Source: SCTD01 sp038256525 (GTDB taxonomy: Bacteria > Actinomycetota > Actinomycetes > Mycobacteriales > SCTD01). From it: DNA of 19,267 bases. The notes beneath the pieces were generated by a model, which searched no databases, had not been told where the DNA came from, and saw only the letters and a list, made by a program, of their open reading frames with translations. Shown one piece after another: positions 7,385 through 14,805 of this stretch. The stretch lies in the NCBI GenBank assembly GCA_038256525.1, contig JBBSKF010000059.1, positions 1 through 19,267 of the forward strand, given 5' to 3'. The first letter of the stretch is position 1. Each line of letters begins with the position of its first letter. The translations under genes and the position numbers were made by a program.

Positions 7385-8923
7385 CTAGCGGATCGGGACG
7401 CCGGTCAGCGGCTCTTTGAAGCTGGGCACGCTGATGTCGACCGTCGTGCTGGTGGTCGGTGGAGCCTTGAAGCTCGCATAGAGAAGCGAGGTCTGTCCGG
7501 GTTTCATGGGGCGAGGTACGAGTTCGGTGCACAGGCAGATGCGGGAGCTGTCGACCAGCGGGGCGTAAGCGCTGCCCGACGCCTGGTCGACCAGCCGCAG
7601 TCCGGACAGCGTCGCCCCGCTGTAGGGGTTGGGGGATCTCTGCTCGAGGAAGTCCCGCTGGTAGATCTGCCCGTCGCTGGCCTGGTTGGTCAGCCGGAAC
7701 GTCCCCTGCACGATGCCGTCGGACAACCGGCGCAGCTCCAGCACCTCGAACAGCCGCCCGTCGCCGGACAGCGAGGAGACCGCGGCGGCATCCGGAGCCA
7801 CCACCTCTGCCCCCGGCTGCGCGGGCGGGGGCAGCGGCGGCGGCGCGACCGGGTAGCGGACGGTGACCCGCCGGTTGAGCGCGGCTTCGGTGCTGTCGCC
7901 CCGGCCGCGGTCCTCGGCCACCGGCTCGCTCTCGCCGCGCCCGGACGCCGTCAGACTCAGACCAGGAGCCTGCGGTTGGAGCGCAGCCAGCACGGCCTGA
8001 GCGCGCCGCAGCGACAGCGTCTGGTTGGCTGCCGAATCACCGACCGTGTCGGTGTGACCCACGATCTCCACCGGCCCCGCCGCCCGCGTCTTGACCTCGG
8101 TGGCCACGTCCTGCAACGTCGCCTGCGCCGCAGGAGTCAGCTCAGCGGAGCCGAAGGCGAACAACACATCGGCGCTGACGTCGACCGCCACCGTGTTACC
8201 CCGATCGGTCCTGCGTGAGGCCCCGTCGAGTGCCGCGCTGCGGCTGATCAACGTGAATCGGGTGGCCTTCGCGGTAGCCACCGTGGCCGCCGGCGGCTCG
8301 TCGGTGAAAGCCACCCTGCCGGGCGGCGTCAGCTCGACCGGCGGTGTGAGTGGGAAGTCACCGGCCTGCACCGCCACCTGCTCGGTGCCCGCGGCGGGAG
8401 CCGGGAAGGTGACGAACACAGCCTGCTGACCCGCGACGCCGGCCGGCGGCGTCAACGGCAACGAGCTGCACAGGCATCGGTTGCCGTTGACCGTCAACGG
8501 TGCCAGCGTCTCACCGGCCGCCTCATCGACCAGGCGCACATCGGACAAGCTGCCGGAGAGGTAGCTCCCGAAATTCGTTGAACCCAGTGAGAAGGTGCTG
8601 ACCCGACCGCCGTTCTTGTCCTGCTCATCGACGGTGAGCAGGAACCGAGCGGTCGCGTGCATGTCGCTGGTGCGCTCCACCCCGAGCAGGTCCAGGGTTA
8701 TCCCGCTTCCGAACTCGGTGCCCTTGACCCGGGCCAGGACCGGCAACCCCTGGGCGATCTTCAGGTCCGAACCGCCCGCCGGCTGCCCCGTGGCCGTGGC
8801 TGTGGCCGAAGCCGTGGCCGAAGTGCTCGGGCCGGCGCTCGGCTCCGACCCGTCATCGTCCCTGCATCCCGTCAGCAGCAGGGCGGCGGCAAGCAGAACG
8901 AGAAGCGGCGACCGGGGCGTCAC
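7385..8923 (-). CDS. OmpA-type peptidoglycan-binding lipoprotein with duplicated flanking domain
   Basis: The protein has 512 residues from GTG at 8923. This start has a strong GGAGGA (8931-8936) 7 nt upstream and begins directly at a lipoprotein signal peptide (LLLTGC, Cys20 lipidated). The frame is open to 8986 but those residues look non-coding. After a Ser/Thr/Ala linker come: domain A (about 77-198); an OmpA C-terminal domain (about 248-357) with GHTDTVGD and the peptidoglycan-binding signature NQTLSLRRAQAV (300-311); a proline linker; and domain B (about 390-512). Domain B repeats domain A: compare SDVRLVDEAAGETLAPL...CLC with SGLRLVDQASGSAYAPL...CLC. It probably ties the pilus or large pilin-like proteins to the cell wall; that role is inferred from location. 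Confidence 0.88.
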   Translation of the reverse strand: MTPRSPLLVLLAAALLLTGCRDDDGSEPSAGPSTSATASATATATGQPAGGSDLKIAQGLPVLARVKGTEFGSGITLDLLGVERTSDMHATARFLLTVDEQDKNGGRVSTFSLGSTNFGSYLSGSLSDVRLVDEAAGETLAPLTVNGNRCLCSSLPLTPPAGVAGQQAVFVTFPAPAAGTEQVAVQAGDFPLTPPVELTPPGRVAFTDEPPAATVATAKATRFTLISRSAALDGASRRTDRGNTVAVDVSADVLFAFGSAELTPAAQATLQDVATEVKTRAAGPVEIVGHTDTVGDSAANQTLSLRRAQAVLAALQPQAPGLSLTASGRGESEPVAEDRGRGDSTEAALNRRVTVRYPVAPPPLPPPAQPGAEVVAPDAAAVSSLSGDGRLFEVLELRRLSDGIVQGTFRLTNQASDGQIYQRDFLEQRSPNPYSGATLSGLRLVDQASGSAYAPLVDSSRICLCTELVPRPMKPGQTSLLYASFKAPPTTSTTVDISVPSFKEPLTGVPIR

Positions 8924-8930
8924 AGGCAGC

Positions 8931-8936
8931 TCCTCC
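8931..8936 (-). promoter_or_regulatory. Ribosome binding site deciding the OmpA-lipoprotein start
   Basis: GGAGGA (minus strand) lies 7 nt before GTG 8923. It supports that start over the in-frame upstream start at 8986, which would put extra residues in front of the signal peptide. Confidence 0.8.
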
Positions 8937-8966
8937 GAGAAGTGATGAGGCCCGAACAGCCCGACA

Positions 8967-8990
8967 GGGCGTGAACCGAGGTCCACGCCC
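8967..8990 (-). promoter_or_regulatory. GC-rich stem-loop between the Flp pilin and the lipoprotein
   Basis: GGGCGTG (8967-8973) pairs with CACGCCC (8984-8990) around a 10-nt loop. It lies 32 bp after the pilin stop and 44 bp before the next start codon. There is no U run, so complete termination is unlikely. A partial terminator or an mRNA-stabilising hairpin that raises pilin over downstream products is plausible (inference). Confidence 0.45.
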
Positions 8991-9021
8991 CGCCGCCGAG
9001 AACGGGTCCAGACGTCACTAC

Positions 9022-9285
9022 CTACCCTTCACCGGGCCGCGCCCCCGTGCTGTCCCCGCCGACGCCAGGCACGAAGTCAAGGACCTCGCTGATCTTGGCC
9101 GAGAACTTGTCCGCAATGATACCGCCCATGTTGGTCTGCAGGAGCGCCAGCACGATGAGCGCCGCGACGATGACCATCCCGACGTACTCGATCGTTCCCT
9201 GGCCGCGCTCGTTGCGGCGGGCCCGTGCGAAGCGCTCGCTCGCCAGGGCGGAGAGGGTGACGTAGATGCGGAGCGTGCTGTCCAT
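9022..9285 (-). CDS. flp: Flp-type type IVb pilin (major pilin candidate)
   Basis: The protein has 87 residues, the normal size for an Flp prepilin. A 28-residue leader ends at Gly28, and cleavage is predicted as RNERG|QGTIEYVGM, with Glu33 at +5 and Tyr34 at +6. A membrane/assembly helix (about 35-52) and a short polar C-terminus follow. The product should be processed by a TadV-type prepilin peptidase and polymerised into the pilus by the CpaF-TadB-TadC machine encoded just upstream. ATG 9285 has an excellent GGAGGA (9292-9297) 6 nt upstream. The open frame extends to 9447 but that part is not pilin-like. The 137-bp gap after the regulator gene contains a shared dyad, so this gene probably has its own strong promoter. 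Confidence 0.9.
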   Translation of the reverse strand: MDSTLRIYVTLSALASERFARARRNERGQGTIEYVGMVIVAALIVLALLQTNMGGIIADKFSAKISEVLDFVPGVGGDSTGARPGEG

Positions 9286-9363
9286 GAGATGTCCTCCGGT
9301 GTCGTCCGGCCCTGGCGGCCGGCGTCTGAGGAGAACAGTAGAAGTGGGGGACGCGGGCTCCCA

Positions 9364-9377
9364 GGGCCTGCGGACCC
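9364..9377 (-). promoter_or_regulatory. Shared 14-bp dyad, copy 3 (flp promoter region)
   Basis: GGGCCTGCGGACCC begins 79 bp upstream of the pilin start codon. After 23 nt toward the gene comes TACTGT (minus strand; 9335-9340), which fits the actinobacterial -10 pattern TAnnnT. The spacing would put the dyad next to the -35 region, as expected for an activator site. The assignment is inferred. Confidence 0.65.
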
Positions 9378-9392
9378 CCATTTCGCCCGCCC

Positions 9393-9408
9393 CCTGGTAG
9401 GCCCCAGG
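9393..9408. other. Inverted repeat after the response-regulator gene
   Basis: CCTGG and CCAGG arms flank a 6-nt loop, 15 bp past the regulator stop. It lacks a U run. It may be a weak terminator of the machinery operon or part of the operator cluster upstream of flp (a further GGACCTAGG lies at 9407-9415). Confidence 0.35.
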
Positions 9409-9422
9409 ACCTAGGAAGGCGA

Positions 9423-10070
9423 TCACCGCACATCGGTGCCGAGCCACCGGGCGATCGCCGCGGCGCGGTTCGGGGAATGCAGCTTGGCGAAGATCCGGTT
9501 GACGTGATTCTTCACCGTCTTCTCGCTGAGGAACAGCTTCGCAGCGATCTCGCGGTTGGACATCCCCTTCGCGATGAGGTCCATCACCTCCACCTCCCGG
9601 TCCGACAGGTCGTGCGGGGGACCGACAGCCGACGCCCTGGTCGGCCGTCGGACGGCGGCCATCATGGCCGCGGCAGCTGGGGGCGACAGATGGGACTGCC
9701 CGTCGGCCGTACCGAGCACCGCGCGCACGAGCTCGTCGGCTGTGAAGGTGCCATGCACCAGGTAGCCCCGGGCACCAGCCGCCAGAGCACGCTCGACGAC
9801 GACGGGTTCCTCGCTGTGCGTCAGCACGAGCACGGGGTAGTCGGCTGCCAGGGCCTCGGTCGCCGCGACGCCGTCGACGACGGGCATCCGGATGTCGAGC
9901 AGCACCACGTCGGGACGTTCCCGATGCGTCGCCTCGACGGCGGCCCTTCCATCACCCTCGGCGGCAACGACCACGAGTTGGCCGGTGGACTCGAGCAGGC
10001 TGGTGAGTCCGAGTCGTACGACCGGGTTGTCGTCGGCGAGCACGACCCGAAGCGGCACGCCTGACGTCAC
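9423..10070 (-). CDS. NarL/LuxR-family response regulator
   Basis: The protein has 215 residues from GTG 10070, which overlaps the kinase stop by 4 bases (GTGA). The receiver domain (about 7-120) has the acidic pair Asp13-Asp14, phospho-acceptor Asp59 (VVLLDIRMP) and Thr84. The usual switch Lys of the GYLLK motif is replaced by His106 (GYLVHG), a variant I have seen in actinobacterial members. The LuxR-type helix-turn-helix lies at about 152-196 (LSDREVEVMDLIAKGMSNREIAAKLFLSEKTVKNHV...). It is the partner of the adjacent kinase and closes the machinery operon. I infer that it acts on the dyads found upstream of four units of this locus; the sequence alone cannot prove this. Confidence 0.92.
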   Translation of the reverse strand: MTSGVPLRVVLADDNPVVRLGLTSLLESTGQLVVVAAEGDGRAAVEATHRERPDVVLLDIRMPVVDGVAATEALAADYPVLVLTHSEEPVVVERALAAGARGYLVHGTFTADELVRAVLGTADGQSHLSPPAAAAMMAAVRRPTRASAVGPPHDLSDREVEVMDLIAKGMSNREIAAKLFLSEKTVKNHVNRIFAKLHSPNRAAAIARWLGTDVR

Positions 10071-11284
10071 GGCAGCGGCTCCAGCAGTGGCTGCACCTCG
10101 CCGGTCGGCACGTCCATGCGCACGGTGCTCCCTTCGCCCGGGGTGGACTGGACCTCGAGGGTGCCGCCCGCCCTGCTCGCCCGCTCGGACATGCCCACGA
10201 GCCCGTAGTGACCCGCACGCTGCCACATCCTCGCCTGCGACGCGTTCAGGGTGAAGCCGCGTCCGTCATCACGGATCTCGAGTACGGCGCGACCCCCTTC
10301 TTCGAGCAGGCTCACCACCACGGTGCGTGCGCCGGCGTGCCGCTCCACGTTGCGCAGGGCTTCCCGCAGGACGTACAGCAGCTCGTAGCGCGCCGTCGCG
10401 TCGAGCGCCACGGGCTCCAGATGCAGCTCGGCGGCGGTGCCGGTGTCCGCCGCCCAGCTGCTGACGGTCTGGCGGAGCAGCTCGGCGAGCGGCAGGTCGC
10501 CGGAGTCAGCGCGCAAGTTGCTGATGAGCTCACGGGCCTCGGCGCTCGCGATCTGCGCGGCACGGGCCAGGTCGGAGGCGCGGGCCACGGCGATCTCCGG
10601 CGAGTGCTGGACCCAGTTGCGCAACCCGTCCGCGGAAAGGGCGATGCCGTGCAGGGTCTTGGCAAGCGAGTCATGCATCTCACGTGCCAGCCGCGCGCGT
10701 TCCCCGGCCGCGACTGCCTCCGCAACCGACGCCCGCAGGCGCTCACTCGTGCCCACCTGCTCCTCGATCAGGCGCAGCACGGCGCGGGCGCCGATGGCCA
10801 CCAGCAGGTAGAGCAGCGGAAGTCCGACGAGCTCTTCGAGGGTGAGCCGCTCCTGCGGGTCCAGCTCGGCGCCAAGGGCGATCAAGTAGCCGAGGGCGTG
10901 CAGGACGACCAGGAGCAATGTGCCACCCCGTCCGAGGAGCACGGCGGCGAGCGCCACACTGCCGAGCGTGTAGAGGAAGAACGGACCGGTGGCGCCCGCT
11001 CCGTAGAGCAGCGCCAGCCCGAGCAGGCTGTCCAGTCCGAGCAGCCCGGGGTGCCGCGCCAGCCTGGGGGCGAGAGGCTCCCATCGTCGCAGGAGCTCGT
11101 AGGACGCCACCGCTGCGACGGCGAGTCCGGCCATGATGGCGAACGGCTGGGCGTCGGCGGTCGCGGCGAGAAGTGTGAGAATGATCGCCACGAGCCGGGC
11201 GTCCACGATGAGTCGCGCCAAGGGGAGAGCCGGCGACGCACGCGGCGACGCACGGGTCCCCCTTGGACCACGCCACCTGCTCAT
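10067..11284 (-). CDS. NarL-type (HisKA_3) sensor histidine kinase
   Basis: The protein has 405 residues. The N-terminal half has about five or six hydrophobic segments (about 22-172) with no extracellular sensor domain, so the membrane part itself may sense the signal. The dimerisation/phosphotransfer motif is REMHDSLAKTLHG with His204. The ATPase domain has the N-box LRNVERHA (310-317), DDGRGF (339-344) and GHYGLVGMSERA (358-369). It should autophosphorylate on His204 and pass the phosphate to Asp59 of the next gene's product. ATG 11284 overlaps the TadC stop by one base (TAATG), so it is translated together with the pilus machinery. The signal is unknown. An inner-frame GGTCC/GGACC repeat at its 5' end is probably coding coincidence. 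Confidence 0.92.
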   Translation of the reverse strand: MSRWRGPRGTRASPRASPALPLARLIVDARLVAIILTLLAATADAQPFAIMAGLAVAAVASYELLRRWEPLAPRLARHPGLLGLDSLLGLALLYGAGATGPFFLYTLGSVALAAVLLGRGGTLLLVVLHALGYLIALGAELDPQERLTLEELVGLPLLYLLVAIGARAVLRLIEEQVGTSERLRASVAEAVAAGERARLAREMHDSLAKTLHGIALSADGLRNWVQHSPEIAVARASDLARAAQIASAEARELISNLRADSGDLPLAELLRQTVSSWAADTGTAAELHLEPVALDATARYELLYVLREALRNVERHAGARTVVVSLLEEGGRAVLEIRDDGRGFTLNASQARMWQRAGHYGLVGMSERASRAGGTLEVQSTPGEGSTVRMDVPTGEVQPLLEPLP

Positions 11285-12174
11285 TATTCGAACAGGTCCA
11301 GGAGGCCGTCACCAGCCGACAGGAAGATGCCGACCCCGAGCAGGAGCATCGCCGCGGGCACCATGACGAACGACACGATCAGTGACACCCGCGGTGCCGT
11401 GCGGGCTGCCCGACGACGTGCCTGCTGCGCGCTCTCGCGACGGATGTCGGCCGCGATCTCGATGAGCGCCATGCCGAGCGGCGCGCCAAGCTCCTCGGCC
11501 TGCAGGAACGCCGACACGAAGATCCCCAGTGACTCGGAGCTGTTGCGGTCGCGCAGCTCCAGGAAGGCCTTCCGCCGACTCTCACCGACGTCGAGCTGAC
11601 GCAACGTCTGGCGCAGCTCTTCCGCCAGCGGCCCCCCGAGGCCCTCCGAGACGCGGCCGAAAGCAGCCCGGAAGCCCAGTCCCGCACCCACGGTGACCGC
11701 CAGGACGTCGAGGAAGTCAGGCATCTGGCGGTCGATCTCGGCCTGGCGGGCCTTGCCGCGGCTGAGCAGGGAGAGGTCCGCCCAGAACCAGCCTGCGGCA
11801 ATGAGCAGCAGACCGGACAGCCGGCTGCCGAGCAGGAGCAGCACCACGCCGGCACCGCCGAACAGGGCGAGATAGCCGACCTTGCGACTGCCGAAGGCGT
11901 CGAGCCCGGCTCGGCCGGGCTGACCGGCGGTGACCAGGCGCGTGCGTAGGCGCTGCTCGCGGGTGTCGGACAGGCTGCTGACGTAACGCGGACCGAAGCG
12001 GCTGCCGACGGCTTCGAGGAAGCGCGTGATCGGCGGTCGTCGGCGGACGCGCACCACGCCGACGTCCAGATCCAGGCGAGCCGGGGGCGGCGATTGGAGC
12101 AGAAGCACCCCGTAGCCCGCGAGGACGACGCAGCCGGCCGCCAGCAGTCCGAGCAGCAGCGGATCGGCGGGCAT
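11284..12174 (-). CDS. tadC: Tad pilus inner-membrane platform protein TadC
   Basis: The protein has 296 residues with a type II secretion F (T2SSF) domain. N-terminal membrane helix at about 5-25, hydrophobic pair at about 98-130, cytoplasmic T2SSF part (RQMPDFLDVLAVTVGAGLGFRAAF, about 151-174, through EELGAPLGMAL), and C-terminal helix at about 263-285. With TadB it forms the membrane platform on which the CpaF ATPase drives pilin assembly. The ATG at 12174 was chosen because the signal and homology begin there; the frame remains open further upstream inside tadB. It starts 7 nt after the tadB stop and ends in a one-base overlap with the kinase start. Confidence 0.92.
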   Translation of the reverse strand: MPADPLLLGLLAAGCVVLAGYGVLLLQSPPPARLDLDVGVVRVRRRPPITRFLEAVGSRFGPRYVSSLSDTREQRLRTRLVTAGQPGRAGLDAFGSRKVGYLALFGGAGVVLLLLGSRLSGLLLIAAGWFWADLSLLSRGKARQAEIDRQMPDFLDVLAVTVGAGLGFRAAFGRVSEGLGGPLAEELRQTLRQLDVGESRRKAFLELRDRNSSESLGIFVSAFLQAEELGAPLGMALIEIAADIRRESAQQARRRAARTAPRVSLIVSFVMVPAAMLLLGVGIFLSAGDGLLDLFE

Positions 12175-12181
12175 CGCAGGC

Positions 12182-13108
12182 TCAGACGTCGATGCGCGTC
12201 GCGCGTTTGATGAGCAGGAGCCCGACCGTGAACAAGCCCGACGCCACCACGAGCGCCACCTGGCCGAGCGGCCGGGACAGCATCGTGTCGAGCAGGCCCG
12301 GTTGCACGCTGTTGAGGACAAGCAGGATGCCGATCCCCAGGGCGACAACCAGGTAACCGGTGTAGACCGACTGCGACAGGACGGTGCGAACCTCGCGGCG
12401 CACCTCCTTCCTGGCCTCCAACGTCGAGGCGATGTTACGCAGCGCCTCGACGAGGGAACCGCCCGCGCGCGCCGAGATGACGAGCGTGCTGACGAGCACC
12501 GTCACCTCGCGAGCCGGCAGCCGGTGCTCGAGGTCGCGCAGGGCGTCCTCGAGTGACTGGCCCACGGCCAGGGCGTCCGCGACCCGCCGCAGCTCGGTGC
12601 GAGCCGGCTCGGCAAGATCATCGGCGGCAAGCCCGATCGCCGACCGCAACGCCAGACCCGCCGAGGCAGCGTTGGACAGCACCCGCGCCAGCTGCGGCAG
12701 CTGCCCGACGAACATCTCCTTCCGCTCGCCCTGCCGCCGCTCCAGATAGATGTTGGCAAGCAGCACCGCGACGCCGAAGCCGAGGGGAGTGAGGATCTGC
12801 GACAGCAGGCTGTTGATCGTGACACTCAAGCCAAGACCTGCCCCGAGCAGGATCGCGAGCGCAGTGCTGGTGAGCATCGGCACGCCCGCTGTCGCCAGCC
12901 GCTGCTCGAGGTAGAGACCCAAGCGGGTCCGTCGCAGCACGATGTCGGTGCGCACGTCCAAGCGGGCGGCGCGGGCCTCGACATCGTCCAGCGCCGTGCG
13001 CAACGTGATCGCACGGTTCTGGGCCGCGCCGGCCTCGAGCTCGCGCACGCCCAGGACCATCACGCCGAGCGTGAGCAGGAGCAGGAGGGCGATGAGCGGT
13101 GGAGACAC
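12182..13108 (-). CDS. tadB: Tad pilus inner-membrane platform protein TadB
   Basis: The protein has 308 residues. It has an N-terminal helix (1-20), a hydrophobic pair at about 83-120, and a cytoplasmic T2SSF domain with QLPQLARVLSNAASAGLALRSAI, EVTVLVSTLVISARAGGSLVEALRNIA and RREVRTVLSQS. Two C-terminal helices lie at about 253-300. It is the partner of TadC in the assembly platform. The GTG start directly follows the cpaF stop (TAG|GTG), so coupling is likely. The gene order cpaF-tadB-tadC is the classical Tad core. Confidence 0.93.
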   Translation of the reverse strand: MSPPLIALLLLLTLGVMVLGVRELEAGAAQNRAITLRTALDDVEARAARLDVRTDIVLRRTRLGLYLEQRLATAGVPMLTSTALAILLGAGLGLSVTINSLLSQILTPLGFGVAVLLANIYLERRQGERKEMFVGQLPQLARVLSNAASAGLALRSAIGLAADDLAEPARTELRRVADALAVGQSLEDALRDLEHRLPAREVTVLVSTLVISARAGGSLVEALRNIASTLEARKEVRREVRTVLSQSVYTGYLVVALGIGILLVLNSVQPGLLDTMLSRPLGQVALVVASGLFTVGLLLIKRATRIDV

Positions 13109-14446
13109 CTAGGACGCCTCGCGCACGTGCAGGGTGCTGGTGTCCGCCGCTACCGTGAAGGCCGCCGGCACGGCCTCACCAGCCGCCAACAGGCGTCGGG
13201 CGAGCGCTGCTGGCACCGGGCGGTGCAGGAAGCGACCAGTGCTCCTACGGTCAGGGCCGACCGGGTCGGCCGCAAACTCCACGACGGTCGCGAGCCGGAA
13301 CTGCTCGCGCCGCAAGGAGGCCACGACGGCCACCTCGGCGACCCGTCGCATCCCGCCGGAACGGGTCAGGTGAACGATGAGGTCGACGGCGTTGTTGATC
13401 TGGTCGCGCAGGGTCTCGAACGGGATCTGCAGCTCACTCATGCTCGCCAGCGTCTCGAGCCTCACGATCGCATCGTCAGCGCTGTTGGCGTGCACCGTGG
13501 CCAGCGACCCCTCGTGACCGGTGTTCATCGCCTGCAACATGTCCAGGGTCTCGCCGCCACGCACCTCCCCGACGATGATGCGGTCGGGCCGCATGCGCAG
13601 ACTGTTGCGGACGAGGTCGCGAATGCTGACCTGACCTTTGCCCTCCACATTGGCCGGTCGGGACTCCAGCCGCACGACGTGCTCCTGATTCAAGGACAGC
13701 TCGGCGGCGTCCTCGATCGTGACGATGCGCTCATCCTGCGGTACGAAGGCAGACAGGCTGTTCAGAAGTGTCGTCTTTCCCGACCCCGTGCCGCCGGACA
13801 CGATGATGTTGAGCTTGGCCCGCACGCAGGCGGCCAGCAGTAGGCCCGTCGGCACGTCGATGCTGCCTGCTGCCACGAGCTGCTCCACAGAGAACGGCTT
13901 CGGGAAACGGCGGATCGTCAGCATCGGTCCGTCGATGGCGAGCGGCGGCACGATGACGTTGACGCGCTCGCCGGTGGGGAGGCGGGCGTCCACCATCGGG
14001 CTGGACTCGTCGACTCGGCGGTTCACCTGCGACACGATGCGGTCGATCGTCTGGTACAGCTGCTCCTCGCTGGCAAAGCGCGTCTCGACCCGCTCCAGCC
14101 GACCGGCACGTTCGACGAAGACGGCGTCCGGGCCGTTGACCATGATCTCGGTGACCGCGTCGTCAGCGAGCAGCGGCTCGAGCACACCGAGCCCAAGGGC
14201 CTCGTCGACGACGCGACGAATGATCGCGGACCGCTCGCGGGTGGACAGCAACGGCCCGTCCCGGCTGACCAGCAGACCCATGACCTTCTCGAGCCGTGCG
14301 CGTCGCTGACTCTGGTCGAGCGAGGCAAGATCGTTGAGGTCGACCTCGGCGAGCAGCTTGCGGCGGAACACCGCCACGGTCTGGGCAGTGCCCTCCTGAC
14401 CACGGTCGAGCTCGTCATCGTCGCCCAGTCGATCCTTCAGCGACAT
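13109..14446 (-). CDS. tadA: Tad pilus assembly ATPase CpaF/TadA
   Basis: The protein has 445 residues and is the hexameric secretion ATPase that powers Flp pilus assembly at the cytosolic face. An N-terminal domain (about 70-190, with EIMVNGPDAVFVE) precedes the RecA-like core. The core has Walker A GGTGSGKTT (218-226), TIEDAAEL (243-250), Walker B RIIVGEVRGGE (289-299) and the His box HEGSLATVHANS (311-322). ATG 14446 was chosen because it overlaps the tadE stop by one base (TGATG) and has GGAG 7 nt upstream. The frame is open to 14815 but there it runs through tadE. All catalytic motifs are intact. Confidence 0.95.
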   Translation of the reverse strand: MSLKDRLGDDDELDRGQEGTAQTVAVFRRKLLAEVDLNDLASLDQSQRRARLEKVMGLLVSRDGPLLSTRERSAIIRRVVDEALGLGVLEPLLADDAVTEIMVNGPDAVFVERAGRLERVETRFASEEQLYQTIDRIVSQVNRRVDESSPMVDARLPTGERVNVIVPPLAIDGPMLTIRRFPKPFSVEQLVAAGSIDVPTGLLLAACVRAKLNIIVSGGTGSGKTTLLNSLSAFVPQDERIVTIEDAAELSLNQEHVVRLESRPANVEGKGQVSIRDLVRNSLRMRPDRIIVGEVRGGETLDMLQAMNTGHEGSLATVHANSADDAIVRLETLASMSELQIPFETLRDQINNAVDLIVHLTRSGGMRRVAEVAVVASLRREQFRLATVVEFAADPVGPDRRSTGRFLHRPVPAALARRLLAAGEAVPAAFTVAADTSTLHVREAS

Positions 14447-14805
14447 CAGCAGTCTCCGGTCACGGGGAACGTGGCGCTGCGGACGACCGGCGAGGGGATG
14501 GTCAGACGGCTGAACAGCACCGGCACCGAGGTGCGCACCTCGATCGTCACGGTATCCGCAGGCGAGCTCAGCCGCAGTGCGCGGCTGTCGTCCCGGAGCC
14601 ACCCGGGCGGGGCCTGTTCGGCCACGAAGACACCGTTGCAGTACGCGCCCTGCGCCCTCGCCCCCGTGCGGGCCGCGCCCTCGGTGATCACGAGGACGGC
14701 GCCGACGATGGCCACCTGCACGACGAGCAGAGCAACGAACAGCAGGGTGGGGACCAGACCGACGAGCTCGATCGTCGCCTGGCCGTCGTCTGTCCGCCGC
14801 GTCAC
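14446..14805 (-). CDS. tadE: TadE-like pseudopilin
   Basis: The protein has 119 residues. A short leader ends at Gly8, giving DDG|QATIELVGL with Glu13 at +5, followed by a membrane helix at about 14-36. Residues 41-52 (TEGAARTGARAQ) fit the TadE-like pattern after the helix. Cysteines at 56 and 119 could pair. TadE proteins are minor pseudopilins needed for Flp pilus formation. The GTG start overlaps the preceding stop by 4 bases (GTGA). The preceding gene itself ends in a TadE-like domain, so the operon encodes two TadE units in tandem. Confidence 0.88.
   Translation of the reverse strand: MTRRTDDGQATIELVGLVPTLLFVALLVVQVAIVGAVLVITEGAARTGARAQGAYCNGVFVAEQAPPGWLRDDSRALRLSSPADTVTIEVRTSVPVLFSRLTIPSPVVRSATFPVTGDC

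Noticed and set aside
11254..11269. GGGTCC...GGACC repeat near the kinase start as a fifth operator
   Set aside because: The spacing differs from the 14-bp consensus, it lies inside coding sequence, and no promoter-like gap follows.
10208..11599. 463-codon frame on the + strand
   Set aside because: It is antisense to the kinase and tadC, both of which have clear motifs and coupled junctions.
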